DNA of 64,000 nucleotides from a bacterium (lineage in GTDB: Bacteria > Auribacterota > Auribacteria > Auribacterales > Auribacteraceae), in NCBI GenBank assembly GCA_018435605.1, contig JAHDNF010000006.1, positions 1 to 64,000 of the forward strand. Direction: 5' to 3'. Shown here in pieces: positions 16,785 through 27,276 of this stretch. The notes below the pieces were generated by a model, which saw only the letters and a program-made list of their open reading frames with translations, had not been told where the DNA came from and did no database searches. The translations under genes and the position numbers were made by a program. How positions within the stretch are numbered: position 1 is the stretch's first letter; every line of letters begins with the position of its first letter.

Positions 16785-19700
16785 TTATTCTACTTGCATT
16801 CCTGCTAAACGTTTATAAAGCTCAAACCGTTTTTTGACTTCCTCTTCGGCATATTCCATAAGTTTTTCAGCACGATCAGGTTTAGTTGCTGTCAAAGTCT
16901 TGTAACGGATTTCACCGTAAGCGTATTCTCTAAAACTGATGCTCGGTTCTTTGCAGTCAAGCTGTAACGGATTTTTCTTTTGATCAGACAGTTCAGGGTT
17001 GAACCTGAACAACGGCCAGTGTCCGCATGCAACAGCCTTTTTCTGTTCATCAAGCCCTAAACGCATGTTGATTCCGTGTGATATACAATGGCAGTAAGCG
17101 ATAATCAGCGCCGGCCCGTCGTACGCTTCAGCTTCTATAAACGCTTTTACAGCCTGATTCGGATTTGCGCCGATAGCTATTTTAGCTACATACACATTGC
17201 CGTATGACATAGCCATCATACCTAAATCTTTTTTCGGTAATGGTTTACCGGCATCTGCGAATTTGGCGGTAGCTCCAAGGGGTGTTGATTTTGACATTTG
17301 TCCGCCGGTATTGGAGTAGACCTCGGTATCGAGCACCAGCACATTGATGTTTTTTCCGGATGCCAGAACGTGATCTAATCCGCCGTAACCGATGTCGTAT
17401 GCCCAGCCGTCGCCACCGACAGCCCATACCGATTTTTTGACCATATAATCGGCGATATTCAACAATCGTTTCGCTTCTACGCCTTCAGCGTTGTGCAAGC
17501 GATCTTTCAGTATGGAAACACGTTTGCGCTGAGCCTCTATATCTTGGCTTGTTATTTGCGGTGCGCTTTTTATTTCCCGTAGCAGGTCTGCGGTAATATT
17601 TTTATCAATTAATATATCAGCCAGTTCGAAGGCCGCTTCGGTAAGTTTATCTACTGTCAGACGCATACCGAGTCCGAATTCTGCGTTATCTTCGAATAAG
17701 GAGTTTGACCATGCCGGGCCACAACCGTCAGCGCGTTTTGCGTACGGCGTGGTTGGCAGGTTTCCGCCGTATATAGATGAGCATCCTGTTGCGTTTGCGA
17801 TCAGGGCGCGGTCGCCGAAAAGTTGAGTAAGCAATTTGATGTATGCTGTTTCTCCGCAACCGGCGCATGCTCCGGAGTACTCGAACAACGGTTTGATCAG
17901 CTGGCTACCTTTGATAGTGGCGGTGTTGATGCGTTCGATTTCTACTTCCGGCAAAGATAAGAAGAATTCAAAATTCTTTGATTCCTGTTCGCGCATAGGT
18001 TCTTGAGGAACCATAGAGAGAGCTCTAAGATCGGTTTTGTTGCCCTGCTCGTCTTTTTTGCGAGCCGGACATGCTTCAAAACACAAGCCGCAACCGGTAC
18101 AATCTTCAGGTGCGATTTGCACAGTGAACTTCATTCCTTCAAGGTCTTTGGCTTTGTAATCTACAGATTTGAAGGATTCCGGAGCGCCGTTCAATTTAGA
18201 CGGATCGTAGGCTTTGATTCTAATGGATGCATGCGGGCATTGTAGCGAGCACATACCGCATTGAATACAAACCGAAGGATCCCATTGAGGTATTTCGGTT
18301 GCAATATTTCGTTTTTCAAACTGTGTAGTTCCTGACGGAAAAGTACCGTCGCATGGCATTTGTGAAACTGTTATGTCGTCGCCTTCGCCGGCTATAATCT
18401 TGCCTAATACATCGCGCACGAATTCGGGCGCTGATTCCGGTACTGGTATGCGCATTCCTTCGGAATTTGAAGGTTGCGACGGCACATTTATTTGAAAGAT
18501 ATGTTTCTGGGCGGCGTCTACGGCTTCGATGTTTATCTGTACAATTTTAGTTCCTTTGCGTCCCCATGTTTTCTTTATCGATTCTTTGATTGCTTCGATG
18601 GCTTTATCGGGCGGCAGAATACCGGTGATTTTGAAGAATGCTGTTTGCATGATTACGTTTATGCGGTTACCCAGCCCAATTTCTTTTGCCAGTTCGTATG
18701 CATTGATACCGTACAATTTAAGTTTCTTGTCGATAATTTGTTGCTGTACCACGCCGGGCAGTTTGTCCCACAGTTCTTCTTTAGGGTAAGGAGAGTTAAG
18801 CAGGAAAGTAGCTCCCCGTTCGGCATTTTTGAGCATGTTGAATCGTTCGAGAAAGCTGAAGTTATGGCACGCTATGAAGTTTGCTTTGTTGATAAGGTAA
18901 GGGCTTCGGATTATTTTTTTGCCGAATCGCAGATGAGATGTGGTAGTAGCTCCTGCCTTTTTAGAATCGTATACAAAGAACCCCTGAGCGTAATCGTCGG
19001 TTTTTTCACCTATAATTTTGATGGAGTTTTTGTTCGCGCTGACTGTACCGTCTGATCCGAGTCCGTAGAAAAGGCAACGGTGTACGTCGTCGGATTCGAT
19101 GCTGAAATCCGGATCATAATCGAGACTGCAACCGGTTAAATCGTCTTTAATACCTATAGTAAAATGATTTTTAGGTTCTGGCGATTTGAGGTTGTCGAAT
19201 ACCGCTTTTACCATAGCCGGATTGAATTCTTTGGAGCCTAATCCGTATCTGCCTCCTATTACAACAGGGTATCTGTTAAAAGAGACGATTTTATCGAACA
19301 TTGCTTCGCCGATTGCTGTCCGGACATCCAGATAAAGCGGTTCGCCGATAGCCCCCGGTTCTTTTGTACGGTCTAGTACGGCGATTTTTTTGACTGTGGA
19401 CGGCAGAGCCTTTGCCATATCTACGGTTGAGAAAGGGCGATACAGGCGAACTTTTAGCACGCCTACTTTTTCGCCTTGAGCGATGAGGTAATCGACGGTT
19501 TCGTGTACGCAATCAGCGCCTGAACCCATGATGATGACCACATTTTCCGCGTCTGGAGCGCCGGCGTAATCGAAAAGATGATACTGCCTGCCGGTAAGTT
19601 TGGCGAATTTATCCATTTCGTTTTGGACAATGGCAGGTACTTGTTCATAATATTTATTTACCGTTTCGCGGCCTTGAAAGAATACGTCGGGGTTTTGAGA

Positions 19701-20354
19701 TGTTCCTTTGATAGTAGGCCTGTCCGGCGACAGACTGCGAAGGCGATGCTGGTTGATAAGTTCGTCGTCCATCATATCCGCCATGGTTTGACGGCTGATT
19801 TCCTCGACTTTCTGAATTTCATGGGATGTACGGAATCCGTCGAAGAAATGTACGAAAGGTACACGCGATCTCAATGTTGCCGCCTGAGCGATAAGAGCAA
19901 AATCCATAGATTCTTGAACGCTGTTTGATGCCAAAAGCGCAAAACCGGTAGAACGGGTAGCCATGACGTCGCCGTGGTCGCAGAATATAGATAACGCCTG
20001 AGCCGCAAGAGAGCGTGCCGTAACGTGAAACACGGTAGGAGTCAGTTCGCCGGCTATCTTGAACATGTTAGGTAACATGAGAAGCAATCCTTGAGACGCA
20101 GTGAATGTTGTGGTAAGCGCGCCTGTTGAGAGCGCACCGTGAACAGCGCCTGACGCGCCTCCTTCCGATTGCAGTTCTGATACGACTGGTATCGTACCCC
20201 ATATATTTTTTTCACCTGCGGCTGATTTGGCATCGGCAATTTCGCCCATCGGCGATGATGGGGTAATAGGATAAATCGCTATTACTTCATTAGTTGGATG
20301 AGCTACGTGTGCTACAGCGGTATTACCGTCGATAGTTACCATTTTCTTAGACAT
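16785..20354 (-). CDS. nifJ: Pyruvate:ferredoxin (flavodoxin) oxidoreductase
   Basis: A single-chain PFOR of 1,189 residues, the usual length of the fused homodimeric enzyme. It converts pyruvate and CoA to acetyl-CoA and CO2 and reduces ferredoxin or flavodoxin in the cytoplasm of anaerobes. The N-terminal pyruvate-binding part has YPITPSSPMGE near residue 30. Two 4Fe-4S motifs follow, CIQCGMCSLQCPH and CTGCGLCFEACPA (about 690-765). The C-terminal thiamine diphosphate domain has CAGCGET and GGDGWAYDIGYGGLDH. The ATG at 20354 has GGAAGG upstream. It is a single-gene unit with its own terminator, divergent from the giant secreted protein gene. It marks the start of the ordinary chromosome to the right of the mobile island. 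Confidence 0.97.
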   Translation of the reverse strand: MSKKMVTIDGNTAVAHVAHPTNEVIAIYPITPSSPMGEIADAKSAAGEKNIWGTIPVVSELQSEGGASGAVHGALSTGALTTTFTASQGLLLMLPNMFKIAGELTPTVFHVTARSLAAQALSIFCDHGDVMATRSTGFALLASNSVQESMDFALIAQAATLRSRVPFVHFFDGFRTSHEIQKVEEISRQTMADMMDDELINQHRLRSLSPDRPTIKGTSQNPDVFFQGRETVNKYYEQVPAIVQNEMDKFAKLTGRQYHLFDYAGAPDAENVVIIMGSGADCVHETVDYLIAQGEKVGVLKVRLYRPFSTVDMAKALPSTVKKIAVLDRTKEPGAIGEPLYLDVRTAIGEAMFDKIVSFNRYPVVIGGRYGLGSKEFNPAMVKAVFDNLKSPEPKNHFTIGIKDDLTGCSLDYDPDFSIESDDVHRCLFYGLGSDGTVSANKNSIKIIGEKTDDYAQGFFVYDSKKAGATTTSHLRFGKKIIRSPYLINKANFIACHNFSFLERFNMLKNAERGATFLLNSPYPKEELWDKLPGVVQQQIIDKKLKLYGINAYELAKEIGLGNRINVIMQTAFFKITGILPPDKAIEAIKESIKKTWGRKGTKIVQINIEAVDAAQKHIFQINVPSQPSNSEGMRIPVPESAPEFVRDVLGKIIAGEGDDITVSQMPCDGTFPSGTTQFEKRNIATEIPQWDPSVCIQCGMCSLQCPHASIRIKAYDPSKLNGAPESFKSVDYKAKDLEGMKFTVQIAPEDCTGCGLCFEACPARKKDEQGNKTDLRALSMVPQEPMREQESKNFEFFLSLPEVEIERINTATIKGSQLIKPLFEYSGACAGCGETAYIKLLTQLFGDRALIANATGCSSIYGGNLPTTPYAKRADGCGPAWSNSLFEDNAEFGLGMRLTVDKLTEAAFELADILIDKNITADLLREIKSAPQITSQDIEAQRKRVSILKDRLHNAEGVEAKRLLNIADYMVKKSVWAVGGDGWAYDIGYGGLDHVLASGKNINVLVLDTEVYSNTGGQMSKSTPLGATAKFADAGKPLPKKDLGMMAMSYGNVYVAKIAIGANPNQAVKAFIEAEAYDGPALIIAYCHCISHGINMRLGLDEQKKAVACGHWPLFRFNPELSDQKKNPLQLDCKEPSISFREYAYGEIRYKTLTATKPDRAEKLMEYAEEEVKKRFELYKRLAGMQVE

Positions 20355-20833
20355 TGAATCACCTTCCGTATGTTGTGAGCATTTACTGTTATATGTTATA
20401 TAATTAAAAATTTTCTCAATATGTTAAAAAAGGCACGCATCTTACCCTATCCGGTCGGAAAAGTCAATATAGAACTCTGTCGAAGAGGAATTAACTGCGT
20501 TTTTAATCCTGACTGACACAATAAGAAACAATATAATTTATCGGAATTATAATAAAGTAGATCAGCTAATAAAAGTAAAAAATATGTTATTTTATTTTGC
20601 CTCTATATACGTGTTAATACAATACTTTCCACTATAGCGGTAGATTTTTTGATCCGATTGGATCTGTGTCTTACTGAAATGATGCTCATTAAGAGCCGGA
20701 TAAACCGCGGGCGGTATTGCTTCGGTAATTTCGTTTTGCTCGCAAACTATAGCTGTCTGTGGTATAATATTAAGTAGAAAGTCAGTATGGTTTTTATGAA
20801 AAAATTTTAACGGTTAGCGGAGTTAGATTAAGT
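20355..20833. other. Divergent intergenic region
   Basis: This gap of about 480 bases separates nifJ (minus) from the giant secreted protein gene (plus). Its right end has the extended -10 promoter at 20760-20768. Its left end is AT-rich and must hold the nifJ promoter, but I see no convincing -35/-10 pair. No small gene or RNA fold stands out in the middle. Confidence 0.5.
20760..20768 (+). promoter_or_regulatory. Extended -10 promoter of the giant gene
   Basis: TGGTATAAT is a TGn extended -10 with a perfect TATAAT (20763-20768). The -35 region is poor, as is usual for extended -10 promoters. The predicted start near 20775 leaves a leader of about 60 bases with GGAG at 20818-20821. Confidence 0.5.
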
Positions 20834-23800
20834 ATGTTTTTTTATCGGTTGTATATAGGTTTTGTGATTATCGCATATATGCTTTCGCAATACAATGCTT
20901 TTGCTGTCGAAACAGCGGCGCGCGGTACTGAGGGAGCTTATTCGGATATTTTTCATGGAATACCTGAAAAATACGCTAAAGTCGCTGAATATAAGTATGT
21001 TAGAGAAGATTATCCGTGGGTGGTTTATATCAAAGATTACCATTGCCAGTATGGAGTTCAGCGCAACATAGATAACACGATTCACCACATTCTTAAACAG
21101 ATTTCAGAATCGCAACAAGTTCCTATTTGTATTGAGGGCGCTTCCGGTGTTGTGGATACATCCATATTGTCCTCCATACCCGACGAAGAAATCAGAGATA
21201 TGGTGTGCGATTATTTTATGAAAAACGGTAAAATATCAGGCGCTGAGTTTTATTCTGTGACACGCTCGTACGATCAACCGTTGATAGGAATAGACGACGA
21301 GGTTCTCTATAATGCCAGTTATGAATTATATACGGAAGTATTTGCGGCATATAACCGGTTTGCAGGTCAGATCAGATACATAGACGCGCTTTGCGAGGCG
21401 GTATTGGATAAAAAGGTGTCTGCACAAGGACGGGATATTATTGAGCAAGTTGTTGGGATGTATGAAGATTTTTCATTTGAGGCGTTTGTCTGTGGAACGG
21501 AAAAATACTGGAGCAAAATGTCTGCAGGTTCTGTTCCGGAGCTGGTTGCGGTATATCGCAATGCGCTGAGGGATCAGCATTCATTGTCGTCTGAAAAGGT
21601 TGCTGAACTACAGAACGAACTGTATGGCGAATTGACACAGGTACTTCATGGTGAAGATAAAAGCAGACTGATGAAGTCATTTGTAAAGTTCAGGCTTGGC
21701 GAAACTGATCAATACGTATTTCTAGGTTTGCTTGTTGATCAGGCGCGTAATTCGGGTTGTCTGACGCAAAAATATGAGATACTGGAACATGCCCATCGGT
21801 TGTTCGAGACATTTTCAAACATTGATGAAAAAGAGCTGTTCGCGCAGTGCAGACAGTTGGCTGACCGCATCTGTCATGAGTTTTTGACACCGCAAGAACA
21901 GGAATATGCCGGCGTAATAGATATGTGGGCAATGGTGAAAAAAATCTTATCGCTGGAACTCACACGGGAACGGTTCGGTGAGTTTGATGGTGGTCAGGTA
22001 GAAACGCTTTTTTCCCATATAGATGCATACCGCCGCGATCCGCTGTTGAATGTAGCGGCGATAAGTAGTTTCGACTTTTTTTCACATTTACCGCATTTGA
22101 TTGATCAGGCGTCGACATTTTACGTCAACTCCCTTTCCCGTGACCGGGCATTGTATGAAAATACTATGAAAACGCTCGAAAACATGAATGGGCGTTTGGC
22201 GGTTATCGTAGCGGGCGGTTTTCATGCGACAGGGCTTGCCGAAATTCTCGATGAGCAGAATGTCAATTATGTGATACTGAGTCCTTCGTTTATGCCTGAT
22301 GTCCACAGTAATTTTTATAATGCGGTAATGATGAACGAACCTGTAACGCTGGATAATTTTTTTCCTGTTTTCGAAATGGAAGTGGCCAACCGTTTGTCGC
22401 CTCGCCTGCGTCTGGCAAATACGCTTGCGAATCCGGTATTGACAAGGCAGTTGATTAAAGAGTCGGTATTGCTGGCTAAAATATTGTGTATAGCCAAGTC
22501 GCCGGAACTATTCGATCAATTGCGTGATCTGGGTCAGGATTTGCCTGTAAGTTTTAGGAATCAAGCCTCCATAGCAGTGCAGTCATTCGGGCAGAAGTGG
22601 CTTGAGTTGTACAAGAAAGTCAAGGGATTACGCGGTGAGGAGATATCCTATAAAGAGCTAGAAAATCTTACCTACTTGTTAAAAAAGATGGTGATGTTGC
22701 AGGTAGCGGAAATGAAAAAAGACCGGACTTCGCTTGGTATTCAGATAGTTGAACAAACAGGAGACCGGACTAAAATACAGGTTTCATTTTCTGAATATAA
22801 GAGGATGTCAGAAAGCCTCGCCGGCGATATATCTGATGGTTCTAGTATTCCTATTGCTCAAACAGAACGGATCGGGTCTTTTGAACTTGTGTTCCATAAA
22901 ATGGACGATGCCGACCTTTATGGCGCAAGTATAGCACAGGTAGTTGAGGTTGATCCTGCGTCTGCCGTATTCTGGCACAAGCAGGAAGATATTCACGATG
23001 TAGTAGATTCGATTGGGGAATTGAAAAAAACGAGTTCGGCATCGCCTTTTGACAGCAGGTTGAAAATTCAGATTGTCAAAAAGTTGCAGAGATTAGCGAA
23101 GTTTATGCGCTTTGCCGCTCATCAGGAACAGATGAAGCAGAATACAGCACTGAGTTTCTTGCTAAACGCTAACGCCGCGTTGTACGCCGGTAATTTTGAT
23201 CAAGCCAACCATTTTTTTAATTTATATTTAAAGGAATTGCCGTCTGAAGAAAAGAATATGGCTATGCATTATTTCAAAAACGGAACTGTAATAAGAGGAC
23301 AAAAAATTGCGTTGCCGATAACGGACGAATCCGGCCGGCCTTATGTAGACCGATATGGCAGGGAGATAATGTCTGCGATATTCGACGACACGCTAATTTA
23401 CGGTTCGGAACCGTCAAAAGTATTACAGAACAGATTGATAGAACTGGCCAACCGTTTGGACGGCGAGAACAAAAAATACCTTGCAACCGTAGTGCGAGCC
23501 GCCGCGTTTCGTCTGACCGATGAAAATCGTAACTATCATCACGACGATATTGATGTTGCGCGTTTTCGCAGTTCAGGAAAAGAAGCGTACAGGTACACTA
23601 TACTCGGTCAAGGATCGTCCGTGTCGTACGGAGCTGTTTCCGATCTGATTACCGATCAGTATGTTCTTGAGCATGCTATTCCCGGGATAACCTATGTGTA
23701 TGACCCTGTTGTTACATCCAAACTGGAGGCAGAGGGAAAACTGCGGTATCCGAGCGACGATTCGGGTCTGGTATCCGTAATATTGCCTCCGGAATCGATT

Positions 23801-26464
23801 AGGGCAATTTTGGTAAATCGTTTTCATCGAGATAAAGCCCTTGAGGTGTTACGTGAATATCCCGGACGAACAAGTCCGCTACTTGATACGCAAGGTAATT
23901 TATTATGGAAAAATGCGCCGATAGAGGAGATGATAGAAAAATACGAACAGGCGTTTTTGGAATTCGAGGCTAATGAGAAAACCAAACAGCAAGCGGTATA
24001 TATGAAACGGGTTAAAAATCCGTCGAAAATAGTGGCTATGAGCGACTTGCATTCCGATGTTCATGCGTTTAGACAGACGCTTAAAGCCGCCGGCATAATA
24101 GATGAGCAGGATGCTTTTATCGGAAAACACGGAACCGTGTTGGTTGTAAACGGGGACAGCATAGACAGAGGAACAGGCCGCCAGCAACGGGAAATGCTTG
24201 ATTTGTTGATGAAATTGCAGAAAGATGCGCCGGAAAAGCAATCGCAGGTGATTGTTATGCTCGGCAACCATGAAACTAAATTTTTGTCTGGCAACTGGTA
24301 TTCAGGGTCAGAAGAGCCGATGAGGGATTTTTTATATGAAATTGGGTTTAAGCCTGCGCAGATACAAGAATTACGGGATGCGCTCAGGGACAATGATCTG
24401 TTCAAAATAGGTATGATGCGTAAAGAAAATCCGGAAGGTATGAAATACTTGGATTATCTATGGAATTTGCCCATCATAGCGCATGTGGGCGGACATGTTT
24501 TTGTGCATGGCGGACCGACAGAGGCATTTAATAATTTACTTGATGAAACCTTGCGGAAGTTTCCAGATTGGAGTATGGAACAATGCATAGACTATATCTT
24601 TCAGCAGGAAATATCACGGCACGGGTTTAATTCTGCAATGTTTGATCTGAATGATGATTCCGTCCTGACGGGCGCGCCGGAAATGACCGTACCTAAATTC
24701 GTTAACGATCAGCAGATAGTCGATAAATTCCTATCATTTTTCGATGGTGCCGGATTACTAGCAGTAGGTCATAATAAAGCATTGGGCATTTTGGGTAGAA
24801 ACGCGGATTACACCAAAATCAGGCGCGTGGGCAAGGCAAGAAATATAGTCAAACTTGATGTCGGAACGAATATGATGGTCAATGCGGCGCAAAGGACTAA
24901 TCAGGGAAGAGCTTATATCGTCGATCCTAAAGAGATTGATTTTGTAACGACTGTTTCTGAATCGGGCGAACGTGAATCGTTGATGAGAAAAGAAGACAAA
25001 CGAGTGCATTTTATCCGTACTGAAGCGGCGTTGTTATACGATACCATGCTCGCCGATAAATCGCAGAAGTTTTTGGAAGATGTGTCAACCCCTGTGGCCG
25101 AAAAACCAAAACCGGTCAGCGACGAAATGATAATGTTTTTCCGTATGTTTTTTACCATCTACGCGGAAGACCCTGTGGTTCTCAACAGGGCGTTCATTGA
25201 GCAGACAGGTTATTTACTTTCACCAAGACCGCATTTTCTTAAAAACCGGTTTGAAGCAATGCAAAGATATACGGAAATAGCTGAGATGATGAAGTTGTAT
25301 CACGGCTATGTAGAGGAGCTTAAACTAGGGGTTATCCCGCGGGATGATATTTCTATAAAACAGTTTCAGGATTATATAGAAACGCAGAAACGTATAAATG
25401 ATTCCATTACGGTTGTATCGACAAAAGTGATCGGTACGATGATCATCGACATGGAAAACGACGTTAAACGGTTTTATTCAGTTATGGCTCATAGCGACAT
25501 ACAGGCGGCTGACCGCCACATGGTCAACCGCTTGAAAAGCCGTCTCCAGCAAAAAATCAACGAATATACAGAAAAAGTGGATTTGATAAAACGGGTCGAC
25601 GACCCTGTATTGAATAACCTTAAAAGAGCGCATTTTTATTTGTCTGAGGCGGATAAACAGGTGTCTTTTAAGATTCTTGATCCGTATAACGGCGATCCGT
25701 GCATTTTTATAGAAGACGACAGTTCGGTAACCGGTTTTGTCTTGAACAGAACAATTTACCTGTCTGCCCATATAGTTAGGACATTGTGGGATAGATTTGA
25801 GGCAAGTAACGATGAAGATGCGCTAGACAGGCTTCTTGCGCTGTTTGTTCACGAAATACATGAATTCCGTGATGAAAAAGATATCCCGCAAGATAGGCGC
25901 AGGTTGTTTCATAGCGAGGCGGAAATGCTCGAAAGGGTTATATGCGGTACTGGAGAAACAGGAAGTAAACTTGATGATGACATCGAGGCGGCCGTCAGGC
26001 AATATAAAGAGCAGACAAAAGATATTCGGTTAGTGACTATAAAAAAATTCCTCAACGGGTTTAGGGTATATCTTAAAAAACAGTCTGACTTAAATTTGTA
26101 TCATGCTATTTTTACACGGACAAGACTGCCGCTCGAAGGTGATATTCTCGATAGCCTTACGCTTGCCGACAATATGTTCGGCATGCTTATAGAAACCCGT
26201 GCGCTGGAAACGTTTCATGCTCTGCTGGATGATATCGCTGACAGGACATCGTTGTTTTTCGCTGTTGATCACGCTTTGTTTTCCGAAGACGAACTGCTAC
26301 AGTTGGTAGACTTGATAACCAGCGCTCCTAGAACTAGGGTAGCGCGCCGCGAAGATTCGTCGGCGTTTGTTCCTGCAGTTACTGTGGGTCAAACTGAAAA
26401 GGTAGCGCCTGTTGATATCAGGAAAAACCTCAATGCGGTCATGGCTGTTGATAAATCGCTATAA
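20834..26464 (+). CDS. Giant secreted multidomain protein (Tiki/ChaN-like plus PPP-like phosphoesterase)
   Basis: A 1,876-residue protein. The N-terminus is a signal peptide (hydrophobic to about residue 24, ending NAFA), so it is exported. Residues about 45-490 resemble the Tiki/TraB/ChaN fold: YIKDYHCQYG and ICIEGASG early, and VAGGFHATGL near 460. Residues about 1065-1340 are a calcineurin-like, PPP-type metallophosphoesterase with all the metal motifs: SDLHSD, GDSIDRG, GNHET, then HGG and VGHNK. Between lies a helical region and an unrecognised segment near 895-1000 (RYTILGQGSSVSYG). The C-terminal 500 residues are helical with HEIHEFRDE near 1675; this is not a true HExxH. The gene has its own promoter and a weak terminator. 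Substrates are unknown. Large secreted fusions like this are a habit I associate with Omnitrophota, which is part of my taxon guess. Confidence 0.75.
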   Translation: MFFYRLYIGFVIIAYMLSQYNAFAVETAARGTEGAYSDIFHGIPEKYAKVAEYKYVREDYPWVVYIKDYHCQYGVQRNIDNTIHHILKQISESQQVPICIEGASGVVDTSILSSIPDEEIRDMVCDYFMKNGKISGAEFYSVTRSYDQPLIGIDDEVLYNASYELYTEVFAAYNRFAGQIRYIDALCEAVLDKKVSAQGRDIIEQVVGMYEDFSFEAFVCGTEKYWSKMSAGSVPELVAVYRNALRDQHSLSSEKVAELQNELYGELTQVLHGEDKSRLMKSFVKFRLGETDQYVFLGLLVDQARNSGCLTQKYEILEHAHRLFETFSNIDEKELFAQCRQLADRICHEFLTPQEQEYAGVIDMWAMVKKILSLELTRERFGEFDGGQVETLFSHIDAYRRDPLLNVAAISSFDFFSHLPHLIDQASTFYVNSLSRDRALYENTMKTLENMNGRLAVIVAGGFHATGLAEILDEQNVNYVILSPSFMPDVHSNFYNAVMMNEPVTLDNFFPVFEMEVANRLSPRLRLANTLANPVLTRQLIKESVLLAKILCIAKSPELFDQLRDLGQDLPVSFRNQASIAVQSFGQKWLELYKKVKGLRGEEISYKELENLTYLLKKMVMLQVAEMKKDRTSLGIQIVEQTGDRTKIQVSFSEYKRMSESLAGDISDGSSIPIAQTERIGSFELVFHKMDDADLYGASIAQVVEVDPASAVFWHKQEDIHDVVDSIGELKKTSSASPFDSRLKIQIVKKLQRLAKFMRFAAHQEQMKQNTALSFLLNANAALYAGNFDQANHFFNLYLKELPSEEKNMAMHYFKNGTVIRGQKIALPITDESGRPYVDRYGREIMSAIFDDTLIYGSEPSKVLQNRLIELANRLDGENKKYLATVVRAAAFRLTDENRNYHHDDIDVARFRSSGKEAYRYTILGQGSSVSYGAVSDLITDQYVLEHAIPGITYVYDPVVTSKLEAEGKLRYPSDDSGLVSVILPPESIRAILVNRFHRDKALEVLREYPGRTSPLLDTQGNLLWKNAPIEEMIEKYEQAFLEFEANEKTKQQAVYMKRVKNPSKIVAMSDLHSDVHAFRQTLKAAGIIDEQDAFIGKHGTVLVVNGDSIDRGTGRQQREMLDLLMKLQKDAPEKQSQVIVMLGNHETKFLSGNWYSGSEEPMRDFLYEIGFKPAQIQELRDALRDNDLFKIGMMRKENPEGMKYLDYLWNLPIIAHVGGHVFVHGGPTEAFNNLLDETLRKFPDWSMEQCIDYIFQQEISRHGFNSAMFDLNDDSVLTGAPEMTVPKFVNDQQIVDKFLSFFDGAGLLAVGHNKALGILGRNADYTKIRRVGKARNIVKLDVGTNMMVNAAQRTNQGRAYIVDPKEIDFVTTVSESGERESLMRKEDKRVHFIRTEAALLYDTMLADKSQKFLEDVSTPVAEKPKPVSDEMIMFFRMFFTIYAEDPVVLNRAFIEQTGYLLSPRPHFLKNRFEAMQRYTEIAEMMKLYHGYVEELKLGVIPRDDISIKQFQDYIETQKRINDSITVVSTKVIGTMIIDMENDVKRFYSVMAHSDIQAADRHMVNRLKSRLQQKINEYTEKVDLIKRVDDPVLNNLKRAHFYLSEADKQVSFKILDPYNGDPCIFIEDDSSVTGFVLNRTIYLSAHIVRTLWDRFEASNDEDALDRLLALFVHEIHEFRDEKDIPQDRRRLFHSEAEMLERVICGTGETGSKLDDDIEAAVRQYKEQTKDIRLVTIKKFLNGFRVYLKKQSDLNLYHAIFTRTRLPLEGDILDSLTLADNMFGMLIETRALETFHALLDDIADRTSLFFAVDHALFSEDELLQLVDLITSAPRTRVARREDSSAFVPAVTVGQTEKVAPVDIRKNLNAVMAVDKSL

Positions 26465-26521
26465 CCTGTCTTTTATTAAAATGTAATAATGTCTTTTCTT
26501 TCCATTGTCATTTGCCTGATA

Positions 26522-26546
26522 GGGTAAATAAAAAATACCCATTTTT
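26522..26546 (+). terminator. Weak terminator after the giant gene
   Basis: GGGTA (26522-26526) and TACCC (26536-26540) flank an A-rich loop and are followed by ATTTTTAG. The stem is short, so this is tentative. Confidence 0.35.
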
Positions 26547-26621
26547 AGTTTTATGTGTTAGTATGCAAAAAATGTAATGTTTGCAACGATAGGAATTTTT
26601 GCGTATCGTTTCTTCATTCGA

Positions 26622-26666
26622 CGCCGCCTTTTTCGCGAAAAACGAACTGCGATTCTTGCGGCGGCG
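26622..26666. other. Nested inverted repeat upstream of the NYN gene
   Basis: CGCCGCC (26622-26628) pairs with GGCGGCG (26660-26666). Inside it TTTTTCGCGAAAAA is itself a perfect palindrome. T-rich runs follow. It could be a second terminator or an attenuator in the leader of the NYN-domain gene. Confidence 0.45.
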
Positions 26667-26729
26667 AGTTTATCTGATCTTTTTGACAATATTGTTTTTT
26701 TAATGTGATTCTTTAAGGAGAGCTTTGTT

Positions 26730-27242
26730 GTGGAACAACGATATGATACAACCAATATTTACTGTCAATTTCCTCAGCGTATAGGAATATTCGTAGATGT
26801 GCAGAATATTTTTTACTCGGCAAAAAATATTTTTCATTCTAAAATAAATTTTAAAAAATTGATGGATATGATAGTCGGAAATCGTCACATGATTCGGGCT
26901 ATCGCTTATATAGTCCAGCGTAGCGATATAGATCAGTCCGGTTTCATAGATGTGCTTACCCGTTTGGGTTATGAAATCAAATCTAAAGAGCTGATTACTC
27001 GTCAGGACGGTACGGCTAAAGGAGACTGGGATATGGGAATCGCTATAGATTCGATAGCGATTTCCGAAAAAGTCGATACAATAGTTCTTGTTTCCGGCGA
27101 CGGCGATTTTGTGCCGTTAGTTGAGATGCTTAAAGCGAAAGGGTGCCGTGTAGAGGTGGTATCATTCGAGCGCAGTTCATCACAAGAACTAATCAAATCG
27201 GCATCATGGTTTATACCTATTGAGGAATCGCTTTTACTGTAA
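26730..27242 (+). CDS. NYN-domain (LabA/DUF88) putative ribonuclease
   Basis: A 170-residue NYN (PIN-like) domain protein. The acidic metal-binding positions are visible in order: FVDVQN near residue 18, KGDWDMGIAIDSI near 92, and SGDGDFVPLV near 117. The family is related to RNA-cleaving PIN domains; LabA-type members act in RNA turnover or regulation. The start is GTG 26730, chosen because AAGGAG sits at 26715-26720. The protein has no membrane segment and no accessory domain. It stands between the giant gene and the PilT cluster, with 34 bases to the next likely start, and may share its transcript. The substrate is unknown. Confidence 0.88.
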   Translation: MEQRYDTTNIYCQFPQRIGIFVDVQNIFYSAKNIFHSKINFKKLMDMIVGNRHMIRAIAYIVQRSDIDQSGFIDVLTRLGYEIKSKELITRQDGTAKGDWDMGIAIDSIAISEKVDTIVLVSGDGDFVPLVEMLKAKGCRVEVVSFERSSSQELIKSASWFIPIEESLLL

Positions 27243-27276
27243 TAATCAATTAATATGCAACCTCAAAAAGGAGCTA

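Noticed and set aside
25850-25880. Zinc protease motif in the giant protein
   Set aside because: The sequence is HEIHE; the spacing does not fit HExxH.
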